A stretch of DNA of 64,000 bases, from the NCBI GenBank assembly GCA_965232465.1, contig OZ246977.1, positions 1 to 64,000 of the forward strand, written 5' to 3'. This stretch comes from G965232465 sp965232465. Its GTDB lineage: Bacteria; Pseudomonadota; Alphaproteobacteria; JAQWUY01. Of this stretch, positions 1 through 8,619 are shown piece after piece. The notes under the pieces are model-generated. The model did no database searches and had not been told where the DNA came from. It worked only from the letters and a program-made list of their open reading frames with translations. Position numbers and translations under genes: made by a program. Positions within the stretch are counted from its first letter, which is position 1. Every line of letters begins with the position of its first letter.

Positions 1-253
1 ATAAATCTTTACACAATAAAAATTATAATATAATGAGTGCATTAGTATTAAGAGATTTTTTATATCAATTATAATACTATATTAACCTGATTTAAAATTT
101 GGCGACCGGCACAGATAACCAACCAGAAATGGATTATAATGGCATATGAAGTTAAGAAAAAGAATTGGAAATATTGTGAATTCATTAAAACTTTTGAATA
201 ATAATTAAATTGTGGAGTTATATATAAATCCCAAAATATATTGTGTTACGCAT
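1..253. other. Upstream region of cbiB, no gene recognised
   Basis: This AT-rich stretch holds a 20-codon ORF (139-201, starting MAYEVKKKNW) with no recognisable product and TATAAT-like hexamers near 24-34 and 70-75. I looked for a cobalamin riboswitch because a B12-synthesis gene follows, and saw no convincing B12-box or supporting stems. The 5' neighbour lies outside the window. Confidence 0.3.
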
Positions 254-1225
254 ATGTTTGAACCGTCATATATATATTTATTTGTTATTGCCGTTGCCCT
301 ATTGTGGGATACGGTTATGCCTGATGTGCCCATATTGTGGCGTACAATACCGCATCCTATTGTAATACTGGGCAAAATGATTACCACTCTGGAAAAAGTT
401 TTATATAAACGGAAAAAATACAGGGGGGTCATATTTAGCCTGTGTGTTGTCGGTATTTGGGGGGGTGTAGGGTTTGGTATCGAATACCTTATTTTTGCCT
501 ATACCCCATACGGTGTGGCTATCAGCATATTGATAGTATCGATCACCCTTGCCAGCCAAGCCATGACACATGCGGTAAAACGGGTGATGATTGCCATGGA
601 CAGGGATAATATACACTCCGCCCGTGCATACACCGCCCATATTTGTACACGGGATACGACCCATATGTCCGCATCCGATTGTGGCCGTACGGCTATGGAG
701 AGTATGGCTGAAAACATCAGCGACGGCGTACTTGCCCCGGCGTTTTATTATGCCGTATTGGGGTTGGGGGGATTGTTTATGTATAAAGCCATAAACACTT
801 TGGATTCTATGGTTGGATATACCTCAGAAAAATACCGGCATTTTGGGTGGGCATCCGCCCGTCTCGACGATGTGGCAAATTGGATTCCCGCCCGATTAAG
901 CACCCTATGTATTTTAATTGCCACCATACCCTATGGGAAAACCCATACCCAATCGGCACTTGCGTGTATCCGAAAATACGCCCATACCCACCCCAGCCCC
1001 AATGCAGGATACCCAGAATCCGCATTTGCAGGCGGTTTACATATTGCCTTTGGCGGTAAAAGATATTACCCTAATGTGGGGGAAATAAACCATTGGATTG
1101 GGGATAATACACAAGGTATCACCCCCCAAATCATGATGGCAGGTATCGGCTTATTTAACCGGAGTATATATGTAGCCGTTGCCATTATTGGGGTTATACT
1201 TACATATACCCTGCCGACCATATAG
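254..1225 (+). CDS. cbiB: Adenosylcobinamide-phosphate synthase CbiB/CobD
   Basis: CbiB (CobD in the aerobic-pathway naming) is an inner-membrane enzyme that attaches aminopropanol (or its phosphate) to adenosylcobyric acid, giving adenosylcobinamide (phosphate). The N-terminus has the family pattern of a hydrophobic helix followed by WDTVMPDVP and the IPHPIVILGK block. Further conserved stretches are SMAENISDGVLAPAFY, NTLDSMVGY and ESAFAGGLHI. About 323 residues is the normal family length, with several membrane helices. The ORF could open at a GTG (212), but the ATG at 254 fits the family N-terminus better. The 3' end overlaps the convergent cobQ by 26 bp, so two cobalamin genes face each other. 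Identification is firm; the start is less so. Confidence 0.92.
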   Translation: MFEPSYIYLFVIAVALLWDTVMPDVPILWRTIPHPIVILGKMITTLEKVLYKRKKYRGVIFSLCVVGIWGGVGFGIEYLIFAYTPYGVAISILIVSITLASQAMTHAVKRVMIAMDRDNIHSARAYTAHICTRDTTHMSASDCGRTAMESMAENISDGVLAPAFYYAVLGLGGLFMYKAINTLDSMVGYTSEKYRHFGWASARLDDVANWIPARLSTLCILIATIPYGKTHTQSALACIRKYAHTHPSPNAGYPESAFAGGLHIAFGGKRYYPNVGEINHWIGDNTQGITPQIMMAGIGLFNRSIYVAVAIIGVILTYTLPTI

Positions 1226-2720
1226 CGTCCATATCCAAGTGGGTCCGCAGATGATGTGCCAATGTATCGAGCACCGTATTTAATGTATCCCCATACACAA
1301 AATAGGGGGAATCACACCCCATATGTTGCAACATACGATGGCGAAAATCATCGCTTTCGAATATTCCATGAATATACGACCCCATCACCGACCCGTGTAC
1401 CGCCCCCTCCCTATCATGGGTGTTTATATAACAAAAAGGCGGATGGGTATGGGTGCTTTGCCCCATGTGTATTTCATATCCCGTAAATGTGGTATCGGTT
1501 ATGGGATGCGTTGCGGATACAGCCCGTACAATTTTTTGGGGGTGTAATATGGTGTGCATATCCAGCACCCCCAAACCGTTTATTGTCCCCATATTGCTTT
1601 CCAACCCATGGGGATCGGCAAGGGTTTTTCCCAGCATTTGATAGCCGCCACAAATACCCATAACCCACCCGCCATTTTGGGCATGTTTTACAATTATTTT
1701 ATCCCAGCCCTTATGCCGTATATACTGCATATCCGATAAAGTGGATTTTGATCCCATAAGCAATATTAAATCATAATCATTGGGCAACATCCTGGGTGCC
1801 GACACCATATCCACAATCACATTCGGGGTTTGTCGCAACGGATCCAAATCATCGAAGTTGGCTATCTTTGGGGTGCGGGGCACACATATTTTAAACGGTT
1901 TTTGTGCCTGTGTCCATCCACCGCCCATTTGCACGCCCATTTGTATATGGCACAATTTGTCGAGCCCCATGGCATCTTCCGCAGGCAAAATATGGGCGTC
2001 TTCGAACCAAGGCAATACCCCAAAACACGGCCAGCCTGTATGGGCATATATAATATCAAGGGCATCTTGATACAACCCCACATCGCCCCGAAATTTGTTA
2101 ATAATATACCCCTTAATACGCCTGCGGTCCGATTCGCACAATACGGCATGCGTGCCCACCACTTGGGCAATCGACCCGCCCCGGTCAATATCGGCCACCA
2201 ACACCACCGGCACATCCGCAGGTTCCGCAAACCCCATATTGGCAATATCCCCCGTGCGTAAATTGACTTCCGCTGGGCTGCCGGCGCCTTCACAAACAAT
2301 GACATCATATTTTTGATATATTTTGTCAAAACTGCTACGCACCGCCGATAACAATTTGGGTTTTAACGCCCGAAAATACGATGCACTTGCCATACCTGAC
2401 ACGGTGCCCTGTACAATGACTTGCGACCCCGATTGGGATTGGGGTTTTAACAATATGGGATTCATATGCACAGATGGGGCAATCCCTGATGCCCGTGCCT
2501 GCATCATTTGTGCCCGTCCAATTTCCCCATATGCCCCCGAATCCATAACCGCCACCCCCGCATTATTCGACATATTTTGCGGTTTAAAGGGACACACCTT
2601 ATGCCCCATACGATAATACGCCCGACACAACCCCGCCACCAACATAGATTTGCCCACATCGGACCCTGTGCCTTGTAACATGATACGATTTTTTGATGTA
2701 TGCATACCCTGTTGTATCAT
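1200..2720 (-). CDS. cobQ: Cobyric acid synthase CobQ
   Basis: CobQ amidates four side chains of adenosylcobyrinic acid a,c-diamide using glutamine and ATP, giving adenosylcobyric acid, the substrate of CbiB. The N-terminal dethiobiotin-synthetase-like domain opens with LQGTGSDVGKS (P-loop Lys about 24) and KPQNMSNNAGV. The C-terminal amidotransferase domain shows GICGGYQMLG with nucleophile Cys about 357, and GSYIHGIF with catalytic His about 451. At 506 residues it is full length. An in-frame ATG lies five codons downstream (2705). It starts 2 bp after psuG ends, so it is probably the last gene of psuK-psuG-cobQ. Confidence 0.95.
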   Translation of the reverse strand: MIQQGMHTSKNRIMLQGTGSDVGKSMLVAGLCRAYYRMGHKVCPFKPQNMSNNAGVAVMDSGAYGEIGRAQMMQARASGIAPSVHMNPILLKPQSQSGSQVIVQGTVSGMASASYFRALKPKLLSAVRSSFDKIYQKYDVIVCEGAGSPAEVNLRTGDIANMGFAEPADVPVVLVADIDRGGSIAQVVGTHAVLCESDRRRIKGYIINKFRGDVGLYQDALDIIYAHTGWPCFGVLPWFEDAHILPAEDAMGLDKLCHIQMGVQMGGGWTQAQKPFKICVPRTPKIANFDDLDPLRQTPNVIVDMVSAPRMLPNDYDLILLMGSKSTLSDMQYIRHKGWDKIIVKHAQNGGWVMGICGGYQMLGKTLADPHGLESNMGTINGLGVLDMHTILHPQKIVRAVSATHPITDTTFTGYEIHMGQSTHTHPPFCYINTHDREGAVHGSVMGSYIHGIFESDDFRHRMLQHMGCDSPYFVYGDTLNTVLDTLAHHLRTHLDMDAIWSAGYM

Positions 2721-2722
2721 CT

Positions 2723-3643
2723 TTATATGTTTTTAAAATACTGGACGGCTATTTGGCTGGCGATTTTGGCATTGTTGTATACTAAGGCTGTGTTCGCCCG
2801 CAGGGATTTTCCTGCGCTTAAATCGCATACCCTTGCCAATAAAAAAGGGGTAGTGTCTTTGCCCTTGATACCCTGTTGCTGTGCTTCGTGTACCGCCGTG
2901 GCAATATATGTATTTATTTCAGAGGCGGGGAAAGATTCGGCTTCGGGGATGGGGTTGGCAATCACCACCCCCCCTGTTACATTTAGTTGCCATTTTACCC
3001 GTAATGCCTGTGCCACCTGAATGGGGGTATCGAAGCGATAATCGACGCTAAAATCACTGGTACGGGTATAAAAAGCGGGGAGGCTATCGGTCCCATAGCC
3101 TATGACTGGTACCCCTTGGGTTTCCAGATATTCCAGCGTTAGCCCCAAGTCCAAAATTGATTTTGCCCCGGCACAAATCACCGCCACATCGGTTTGGGCA
3201 AGTTGTTGTAAATCGGCGGATATATCAAAGGTTTTTTCCGCCCCCCGATGGACACCGCCAATGCCCCCGGTGGCAAAAAACTTAATCCCCGCCATATGGG
3301 CAATAATCATTGTCGAGGCAACGGTGGTCGCCCCCATCGACTTACAAGCGATCACAAAGGGTATATCCCGTCGGGATACTTTTATTGTGTCCTTGCCGGA
3401 TTGGGCAAGGGCTTGTATATGGTCCGTACCTAAGCCCACCTTTAATGTGCCATCCATAAGGGCAATGGTGGCTGGTACCGCCCCATTATCCCGGACAATC
3501 TGTTCCACCTGTAATGCCATGTGCATATTTTGTGGATAGGGCATGCCATGTGAAATAATCGTGCTCTCGAGTGCCACCACCGGCTGATTATGGGCAAGGG
3601 CATGGGCGATGTCTGCATCTATGTCAAGGTATTCTGTGTACAT
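2723..3643 (-). CDS. psuG: Pseudouridine-5'-phosphate glycosidase
   Basis: PsuG cleaves the C-C glycosidic bond of pseudouridine 5'-phosphate to uracil and ribose 5-phosphate, the second step of pseudouridine breakdown. The 306-residue protein matches the family end to end: VVALESTIISHG (Glu about 26), VSRRD preceded by Lys about 88, FFATGGIGGVHRGAE, and CAGAKSILD with Lys about 161, the position of the Schiff-base lysine in the E. coli enzyme. The start is supported by AAGGA about 7 nt upstream. It lies 10 bp after psuK and 2 bp before cobQ on the same strand, so it pairs with its kinase partner. Confidence 0.95.
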   Translation of the reverse strand: MYTEYLDIDADIAHALAHNQPVVALESTIISHGMPYPQNMHMALQVEQIVRDNGAVPATIALMDGTLKVGLGTDHIQALAQSGKDTIKVSRRDIPFVIACKSMGATTVASTMIIAHMAGIKFFATGGIGGVHRGAEKTFDISADLQQLAQTDVAVICAGAKSILDLGLTLEYLETQGVPVIGYGTDSLPAFYTRTSDFSVDYRFDTPIQVAQALRVKWQLNVTGGVVIANPIPEAESFPASEINTYIATAVHEAQQQGIKGKDTTPFLLARVCDLSAGKSLRANTALVYNNAKIASQIAVQYFKNI

Positions 3644-3653
3644 GCGTTTTTCC

Positions 3654-4610
3654 TTATTCTGTGGTATGGTTTATAATATACTCTGTTACAGTGGCGATGG
3701 CCATATGGGGATGTACGGTTTGGGCGGTTTGGGCGGTCAACACCGCCATAGCTTGGGCAATATCGACCGCCGCCGCAATGTCGTATCCTTGTATATACGC
3801 ATATACCAATCCCGCCATATAAGCATCCCCTGCCCCGGTTACATTGACAATATTCCCCTTGTACGCCGGGCAATATAAACTGTGCTGTTGCCCCGTTTGT
3901 ACGGAGGACGCATATGTGCCCCCCGCCCCCAAGGTAATATACACATTCTGTACCCCTTTGGTGTGTAATATGTGGCTGGCATGGGGCATATCCGATGTGG
4001 TGGCAATGGGGACGCCGGATACTATTTCCGCCTCCGCTTTATTGGCTTTTAAGGTGTGTATATGGGGTAAACTGTCGATAATCCGTGGGGCTTTGACACA
4101 GGATACCGTATCGACAAAAATCGGTATATGGGCATATGTATTACATATGTAATGCAAGGTATCGGCGTCCATCCCCGTATCCATACAAAGGGCAGTTGCC
4201 GATTGCACCACCGAATCCCGGTGTTGCACAAATGCCTTGTCGATACAGGCCATAATCCCCATATCATTCACCGCAACCACCATTTCCCCGCTACTGTCGA
4301 TAATCGGTACATATATCGAGGTTGCCATGTGGGGTATATGCCCACATAACGCCACATCGACCCCAGCGTTTTTTGTATGTGTTAATACCATATCCCCATA
4401 CATATCCATACCCACACAAGACATCAGCTTTACCGCACCTCCCAAACGGGCAATATTTTCCGCTACATTACGGGCAACACCCCCCGCATGTACCCGCACA
4501 GTCCCCATATTCGAATCCCCCAACACCATCGAACACTGGGTTGTGGCGGTAATATCCACATTCACAGCCCCCATACAAACAACACATTTTTCCATATGGG
4601 TATTATACAT
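3654..4610 (-). CDS. psuK: PfkB-family pseudouridine kinase
   Basis: PsuK phosphorylates pseudouridine at the 5' position, supplying the substrate of PsuG. The sequence is a PfkB/ribokinase-fold sugar kinase: GAVNVDI near the start, signature 1 at GGVARNVAENIARLG, and signature 2 at NVTGAGDAY with the catalytic Asp at about 262. At 318 residues the length is normal. The assignment as pseudouridine kinase rather than another PfkB kinase rests on the psuG neighbour 10 bp downstream. A second in-frame ATG lies five codons in. A perfect palindrome (ATCAAT-TTAT-ATTGAT, 4626-4641) sits about 16 bp upstream of the start. Confidence 0.88.
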   Translation of the reverse strand: MYNTHMEKCVVCMGAVNVDITATTQCSMVLGDSNMGTVRVHAGGVARNVAENIARLGGAVKLMSCVGMDMYGDMVLTHTKNAGVDVALCGHIPHMATSIYVPIIDSSGEMVVAVNDMGIMACIDKAFVQHRDSVVQSATALCMDTGMDADTLHYICNTYAHIPIFVDTVSCVKAPRIIDSLPHIHTLKANKAEAEIVSGVPIATTSDMPHASHILHTKGVQNVYITLGAGGTYASSVQTGQQHSLYCPAYKGNIVNVTGAGDAYMAGLVYAYIQGYDIAAAVDIAQAMAVLTAQTAQTVHPHMAIATVTEYIINHTTE

Positions 4611-4625
4611 GATTTATATGGTCAA

Positions 4626-4641
4626 ATCAATTTATATTGAT
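4626..4641. promoter_or_regulatory. Palindrome upstream of psuK, possible operator
   Basis: ATCAAT, four bases, then ATTGAT form a perfect 6-bp inverted repeat ending about 16 bp before the psuK start codon. A dimeric repressor site is possible from position and symmetry alone; no regulator gene is adjacent. Confidence 0.3.
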
Positions 4642-4674
4642 GTAACTATACACCCCTTACACCGCACTGCGATG

Positions 4675-4900
4675 TATAGTCAATCAAATATAATTTGATT
4701 GATGGTTGCAACCGCTTGCCACGCAGTGGCATTGTGGTGTCCGATCGGGGTGAGTGAGTGTTGTATTTTGTTGCACGAAGTGCAGGAAAATCAACATTAT
4801 ACCGAACGAGGGGCGTTAGCCCCTTAGACTCACCATATAACCAACAAAATAAAATGTGCAGTATAATTATGGTGAATCATTTTATACCGGATTGACTATA
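4675..4900 (+). mobile_element. MITE-like structured element, copy 1
   Basis: This 226-bp non-coding element is bounded by perfect 10-bp inverted ends, TATAGTCAAT and ATTGACTATA. Inside are a palindrome GGTTGCAACC (4704-4713), hairpin GCCAC-GCA-GTGGC (4718-4730), hairpin TGCAC-GAA-GTGCA (4772-4784) and hairpin GGGGC-GTTA-GCCCC (4810-4823). Copy 2 (33284-33514) aligns along its full length, and copy 3 (11409-11620) is inverted and decayed. It has no ORF of its own. The TA-containing ends would fit mobilisation by a transposase that targets TA, but no such transposase is in the window. Its right end supplies the stop codon of the neighbouring Fic gene. Confidence 0.8.
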
Positions 4901-6065
4901 GATTGGGGAACCATTCTGGCACTACATATGCGGGGATGTTTAGGCTGAATGCTCCTTGTCCTTTGGCGGTTTTGGATATAATGAGTTTTTTATTTTGTAA
5001 AGTTTTTAAGACTTCACGGGCTTGGCGTTCTCGGTAGCCTGTTAATTCTGATGCTTTGCCCCTTGGGACTGTGTCACTGTGTAAGGCTTCTCGTAATACG
5101 GCAAACGATCCTTTCATCAAATTACCTTGTTGGATTTCCTGTTCCGTGTATCGCTCTATATTTCTGAGTATATTTTGAGGTTGCATAAGATTACCCATAA
5201 AGTCCACTTGGTCTATACATCGTGTTAAAAAATATGCGATAAAGGATACTAAGGCTTTTTCTGACAAATTCCCCCGTCCATCTAAATCCCCTTGTCGTGG
5301 TATATCAGCATGCTGCATTTGTTTTTTATATAATGCTGTGTCAAGTGCCAACCCCCGGGATACAGACCAAAGCGGACTGCCTGCACCCGTCTGCCTTAAC
5401 ATATAATGGGATAACAACCGTGCAACCCTGCCATTTCCATCAAAGAATGGGTGAATCCAACACAGTCTATGATGGGCGGTGGCGATTGCGAATATCTGCT
5501 GTTGTTTACCTAAGTTTGCATACGCTTTGTCAAAATGGGTTAAACACTTTTGCATGTCTTGACCATTAGGGGGAATATGCGTGCCTACTTGTATAATTTC
5601 TGAATCGCATCTTAATTCTCCGCCTTTAAATGTGCGTACTCGACTATGGTCTTGAGTGTACACCTTATGCAAACTTTCGGGTAAAGCATTGTAAAAATCA
5701 TAGTGCATCTGTATAGCACAGGCGGATAAAGACAGTATATCATCGTATATCCCATCGTCTATATTTTTCTGTACCGCAATATGGGCTTTTGCTTCTAATT
5801 GTAAATCCCGTTTTTCAGGAATAGTATCATATTGCCCATTGAGAGCGTTTTCAATATCGCTAAGCGTAGTATGGTGTCCTTCAATGAGGGTACTATAATA
5901 GCAATTCATATTTCGAAGCAAATCACTCACCAAGTACACAAAATGATTGGTAAACAAATTGTGTTTAAATATGGCGTTCTTTTCCACCAATTCAATGGCT
6001 AGTCCCGCAATTTTATCTGTTTTTACCATTCCACTAGGGAACATAGGTTCCATTTTTGGGTACAT
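4896..6065 (-). CDS. Fic family protein (class II, self-inhibited AMP transferase)
   Basis: Fic proteins transfer AMP, or another nucleotide part, to hydroxyl groups of target proteins. The core motif HPFFDGNGR is intact at residues 205-213. An N-terminal inhibitory motif of the form (S/T)xxxE(G/N) is present at 58-63 (STLIEG), which marks a self-inhibited class II enzyme needing no separate antitoxin. The C-terminus looks like a winged helix (ASELTGYRERQAREVLKTL). The frame opens further upstream, but the ATG at 6065 has AAGGA 7 nt before it and begins a normal Fic N-terminus, giving 389 residues. The TAG stop lies inside the end of the MITE-like element, so the last residues may have been altered by its insertion. 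Confidence 0.88.
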   Translation of the reverse strand: MYPKMEPMFPSGMVKTDKIAGLAIELVEKNAIFKHNLFTNHFVYLVSDLLRNMNCYYSTLIEGHHTTLSDIENALNGQYDTIPEKRDLQLEAKAHIAVQKNIDDGIYDDILSLSACAIQMHYDFYNALPESLHKVYTQDHSRVRTFKGGELRCDSEIIQVGTHIPPNGQDMQKCLTHFDKAYANLGKQQQIFAIATAHHRLCWIHPFFDGNGRVARLLSHYMLRQTGAGSPLWSVSRGLALDTALYKKQMQHADIPRQGDLDGRGNLSEKALVSFIAYFLTRCIDQVDFMGNLMQPQNILRNIERYTEQEIQQGNLMKGSFAVLREALHSDTVPRGKASELTGYRERQAREVLKTLQNKKLIISKTAKGQGAFSLNIPAYVVPEWFPNL

Positions 6066-6265
6066 AACATCATCCTTGCCGATTTTTTTGTTGTAATAAT
6101 CCCATACTATAGTATAGTGTGCATTATGTAAATACCTTATTGTACAGAAATGATCCCGAAAAACCAGACCATATATTAAGGTAGATTTTGCCGATTTTTT
6201 TGCCGATTTTTTTCCCGATTTAATTGATAATTGACGAAAGGGGTGTTTTAGGGTACTTTGCTTGT
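6066..6265. promoter_or_regulatory. Divergent Fic/hisD intergenic region with palindrome and 12-bp repeats
   Basis: This 200-bp gap separates divergent genes. It holds a perfect 10-bp palindrome TACTATAGTA (6105-6114) and imperfect tandem copies of GCCGATTTTTTT (about 6190-6220), with one more copy near 6079. Translating the repeats as part of the Fic gene gives an artificial Lys/Ser-rich extension, another reason to prefer the shorter Fic start. Promoters for both genes should lie here, but I could not place a convincing -35/-10 pair. Confidence 0.4.
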
Positions 6266-7558
6266 ATGTCAAAAATACTATATACGACTGATAACAATTT
6301 TGCCGCTACATTTCAAAATCTGTTGGCACGCAAAGACGAAATGTCCGCTGAGGTTATCAAGACCGTCGATGATATATTATACAATGTACGGACCCGTGGG
6401 GATGCGGCGGTATTTGAATATACACAAAAATTTGATGCGGTGGGGATAAATGCCCATACGGTACAATTTTCTGAATCGGAAATTGCCGATGCGGTGCGTA
6501 ATTGTGATAGGGATATTATAAACGCCTTACACCATGCCAAACAGCGCATCGAAAATTTTCACGCCCGCACCCTGCCCGATGCCATATCATACACAGATGA
6601 TGTGGGCGTACACCTTGAAATGTGCTATACCCCCGTTGCCAGTGCCGGATTGTATGTGCCGGGGGGCACGGCAAGTTATCCGTCTTCTGTGTTAATGAAT
6701 GCGGTGCCTGCGAAAGTGGCGGGGGTAAAAAAAATTGTCATTGCCGTACCCACCCCAAATGGACATATAAACCCGTATGTATTGGCGGCGGCACAGATTG
6801 CCGGTGTAACCCATATTTATAAAATCGGCGGGGCACAAGCCATTGGGGCATTGGCATATGGCACGCAAACTATCCCACAAGTGGCACAAATCGCCGGACC
6901 GGGGAATGCTTTTGTGGCGGCGGCAAAACGGGCCGTATATGGCATTGTAGGTATCGATATGATTGCCGGACCCAGCGAAGTGTTAATTGTCGCCGATAAA
7001 ACCGCCCATGCGGAGTGGGTAGCATATGATGTGCTTGCCCAAGCGGAACATGATACGGCTGCCCAATGTATTGTGATTACCGATGATAAAACCTTGTCAC
7101 AGAATATACAGGCACACATTGCCCATATTTTACCCACATTACCCCGCCATAATATTGCCAAAACATCGTGGCACAACAAGGGGGCAATCATCTGTGTAGA
7201 CGATGTGCAACAGACCATAGACATGGTAAACACCATTGCCCCTGAACACTTACAAATATGTACAGAAAACCCGGCACAATATGCCAAACGGGTGCAAAAT
7301 GCCGGTGCCATATTTCTGGGCAATTATGGACCGACCGCCATTGGCGATTATATAGGCGGCCCCAACCATGTATTACCCACCGCCAGATCCGCCACATTTG
7401 CCAGCGGATTGGGTGTATTAAATTTTATGAAACGCACCACCGTATTAGGGTGCGATGCCCGCAGCATACAAAAAATAGGTCCGGATGCCATAAAACTTGC
7501 CACCACAGAAGGCCTCAATGCCCATGCCCTATCGATTGCCAAACGGTTGCAAAAATAG
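6266..7558 (+). CDS. hisD: Histidinol dehydrogenase
   Basis: HisD performs the last two steps of histidine synthesis, oxidising L-histidinol to L-histidine with two NAD+. The 430-residue protein covers the whole family: QAIGALAYGT, IAGPGNAFVAAAKR, IDMIAGPSEVLI and the C-terminal zinc region. Zinc ligands are present at Gln259 and His262 (QAEHD), Asp361 (GDYIGGPNH) and His420, matching the E. coli arrangement within one residue. The frame opens earlier (6224), but the ATG at 6266 starts the family N-terminus. No other his gene is in the window, so it is an isolated pathway gene. It converges on tdh with 3 bp between stops. Confidence 0.96.
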   Translation: MSKILYTTDNNFAATFQNLLARKDEMSAEVIKTVDDILYNVRTRGDAAVFEYTQKFDAVGINAHTVQFSESEIADAVRNCDRDIINALHHAKQRIENFHARTLPDAISYTDDVGVHLEMCYTPVASAGLYVPGGTASYPSSVLMNAVPAKVAGVKKIVIAVPTPNGHINPYVLAAAQIAGVTHIYKIGGAQAIGALAYGTQTIPQVAQIAGPGNAFVAAAKRAVYGIVGIDMIAGPSEVLIVADKTAHAEWVAYDVLAQAEHDTAAQCIVITDDKTLSQNIQAHIAHILPTLPRHNIAKTSWHNKGAIICVDDVQQTIDMVNTIAPEHLQICTENPAQYAKRVQNAGAIFLGNYGPTAIGDYIGGPNHVLPTARSATFASGLGVLNFMKRTTVLGCDARSIQKIGPDAIKLATTEGLNAHALSIAKRLQK

Positions 7559-7561
7559 TTT

Positions 7562-8617
7562 TTACCATTCCAGTATCACCTTGCCACTTTTCCCGCTTTG
7601 CATTGTTTTAAATGCGGTTTCATATGCATCGACGGGAAAGTGATGGGTTATGATGGGGGATACATCCATACCGCCCTTTATCATGGCAATCATTTTATAC
7701 CAAGTGTCATACATTTCCCGCCCATATATACCTTTGAGGGTTAATCCCTTAAAAATAAACTTGCCCCAATCCAAGGGTATATCATTTTTCGAAGGAATGC
7801 CCAATACCGCTATGGGGGCACCGGGGCGTAAGCACTCTATCATCGTACCCAACGCCGATGGTGCCCCGGACATTTCCAACCCCACATCAAACCCTTCCAC
7901 CAACCCCATGCGGGTAAACATTGCCTGTTGTAGGTCTTCGTTTTTTACATCGACCACAAAATCCGCCCCCATGCGTACCGCCAAGTGCAAACGATAATCA
8001 TTTATATCGGTTACCGCAACTTTTCTGGCGCCGGCGTTTTTTGCCACCTGTATTGCCATACAGCCAATCGGTCCCGCCCCCACAATCAACACATCTTCGC
8101 CCACCATATCAAACGACAATGCCGTATGCAGTGCATTGCCCAGCGGATCGAGAATAGCGGCAATATCATCATTTATGGCATCAGGAATGCGAATAACATT
8201 CGATTCGGGGACTTTTACATATTCGGCAAATGCCCCATCGATATGCACGCCAATACCCTTGGTGTGGGCACAAATATGGGCTTTGCCTGTACGACAATTG
8301 CGACAATCTTGACAAGTTACATGCCCTTCGGCACTGACCCGATCGCCCACCTTAAATGTATTCACACCCATGCCATATGCCACCACTGCACCGACAAATT
8401 CATGCCCCATAGTCAACGGCACGGGTACAGTCTGTTGCGACCAGCTATCCCAATTATAAATGTGCATATCTGTACCGCAAATAGCGGATTTTTTTACCTT
8501 AATCAATACATCATTGGGGCCACATTCGGGAATCGGCGGATAATATATGTGTACCCCCGGTGCTGCGGACAGCTTGCCCAATGCTTTCATGGTGGTATTT
8601 TTTCTGGTGGGGGGCAT
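7562..8617 (-). CDS. tdh: L-threonine 3-dehydrogenase
   Basis: Tdh oxidises L-threonine to 2-amino-3-ketobutyrate with NAD+, which Kbl then splits into glycine and acetyl-CoA. It is a zinc-dependent medium-chain dehydrogenase: catalytic zinc region AICGTDMHIYNWD and GHEFVGAV, structural zinc cysteines in CQDCRNCRTGKAHIC, and Rossmann motif VGAGPIGCMA. At 351 residues it is full length. The first ATG (8617) lies just after the kbl stop, and a second ATG ten codons in (8590) matches the usual MKAL start. The order kbl then tdh on one strand is the standard operon. Confidence 0.95.
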   Translation of the reverse strand: MPPTRKNTTMKALGKLSAAPGVHIYYPPIPECGPNDVLIKVKKSAICGTDMHIYNWDSWSQQTVPVPLTMGHEFVGAVVAYGMGVNTFKVGDRVSAEGHVTCQDCRNCRTGKAHICAHTKGIGVHIDGAFAEYVKVPESNVIRIPDAINDDIAAILDPLGNALHTALSFDMVGEDVLIVGAGPIGCMAIQVAKNAGARKVAVTDINDYRLHLAVRMGADFVVDVKNEDLQQAMFTRMGLVEGFDVGLEMSGAPSALGTMIECLRPGAPIAVLGIPSKNDIPLDWGKFIFKGLTLKGIYGREMYDTWYKMIAMIKGGMDVSPIITHHFPVDAYETAFKTMQSGKSGKVILEW

Positions 8618-8619
8618 GG

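Noticed and set aside
1..253. Cobalamin riboswitch upstream of cbiB
   Set aside because: No B12-box or matching stems were found by eye.
4896..6272. Long form of the first Fic protein (458 residues)
   Set aside because: The extra N-terminus is a Lys/Ser-rich translation of 12-bp repeats and intergenic DNA; a good ribosome-binding site supports the ATG at 6065.
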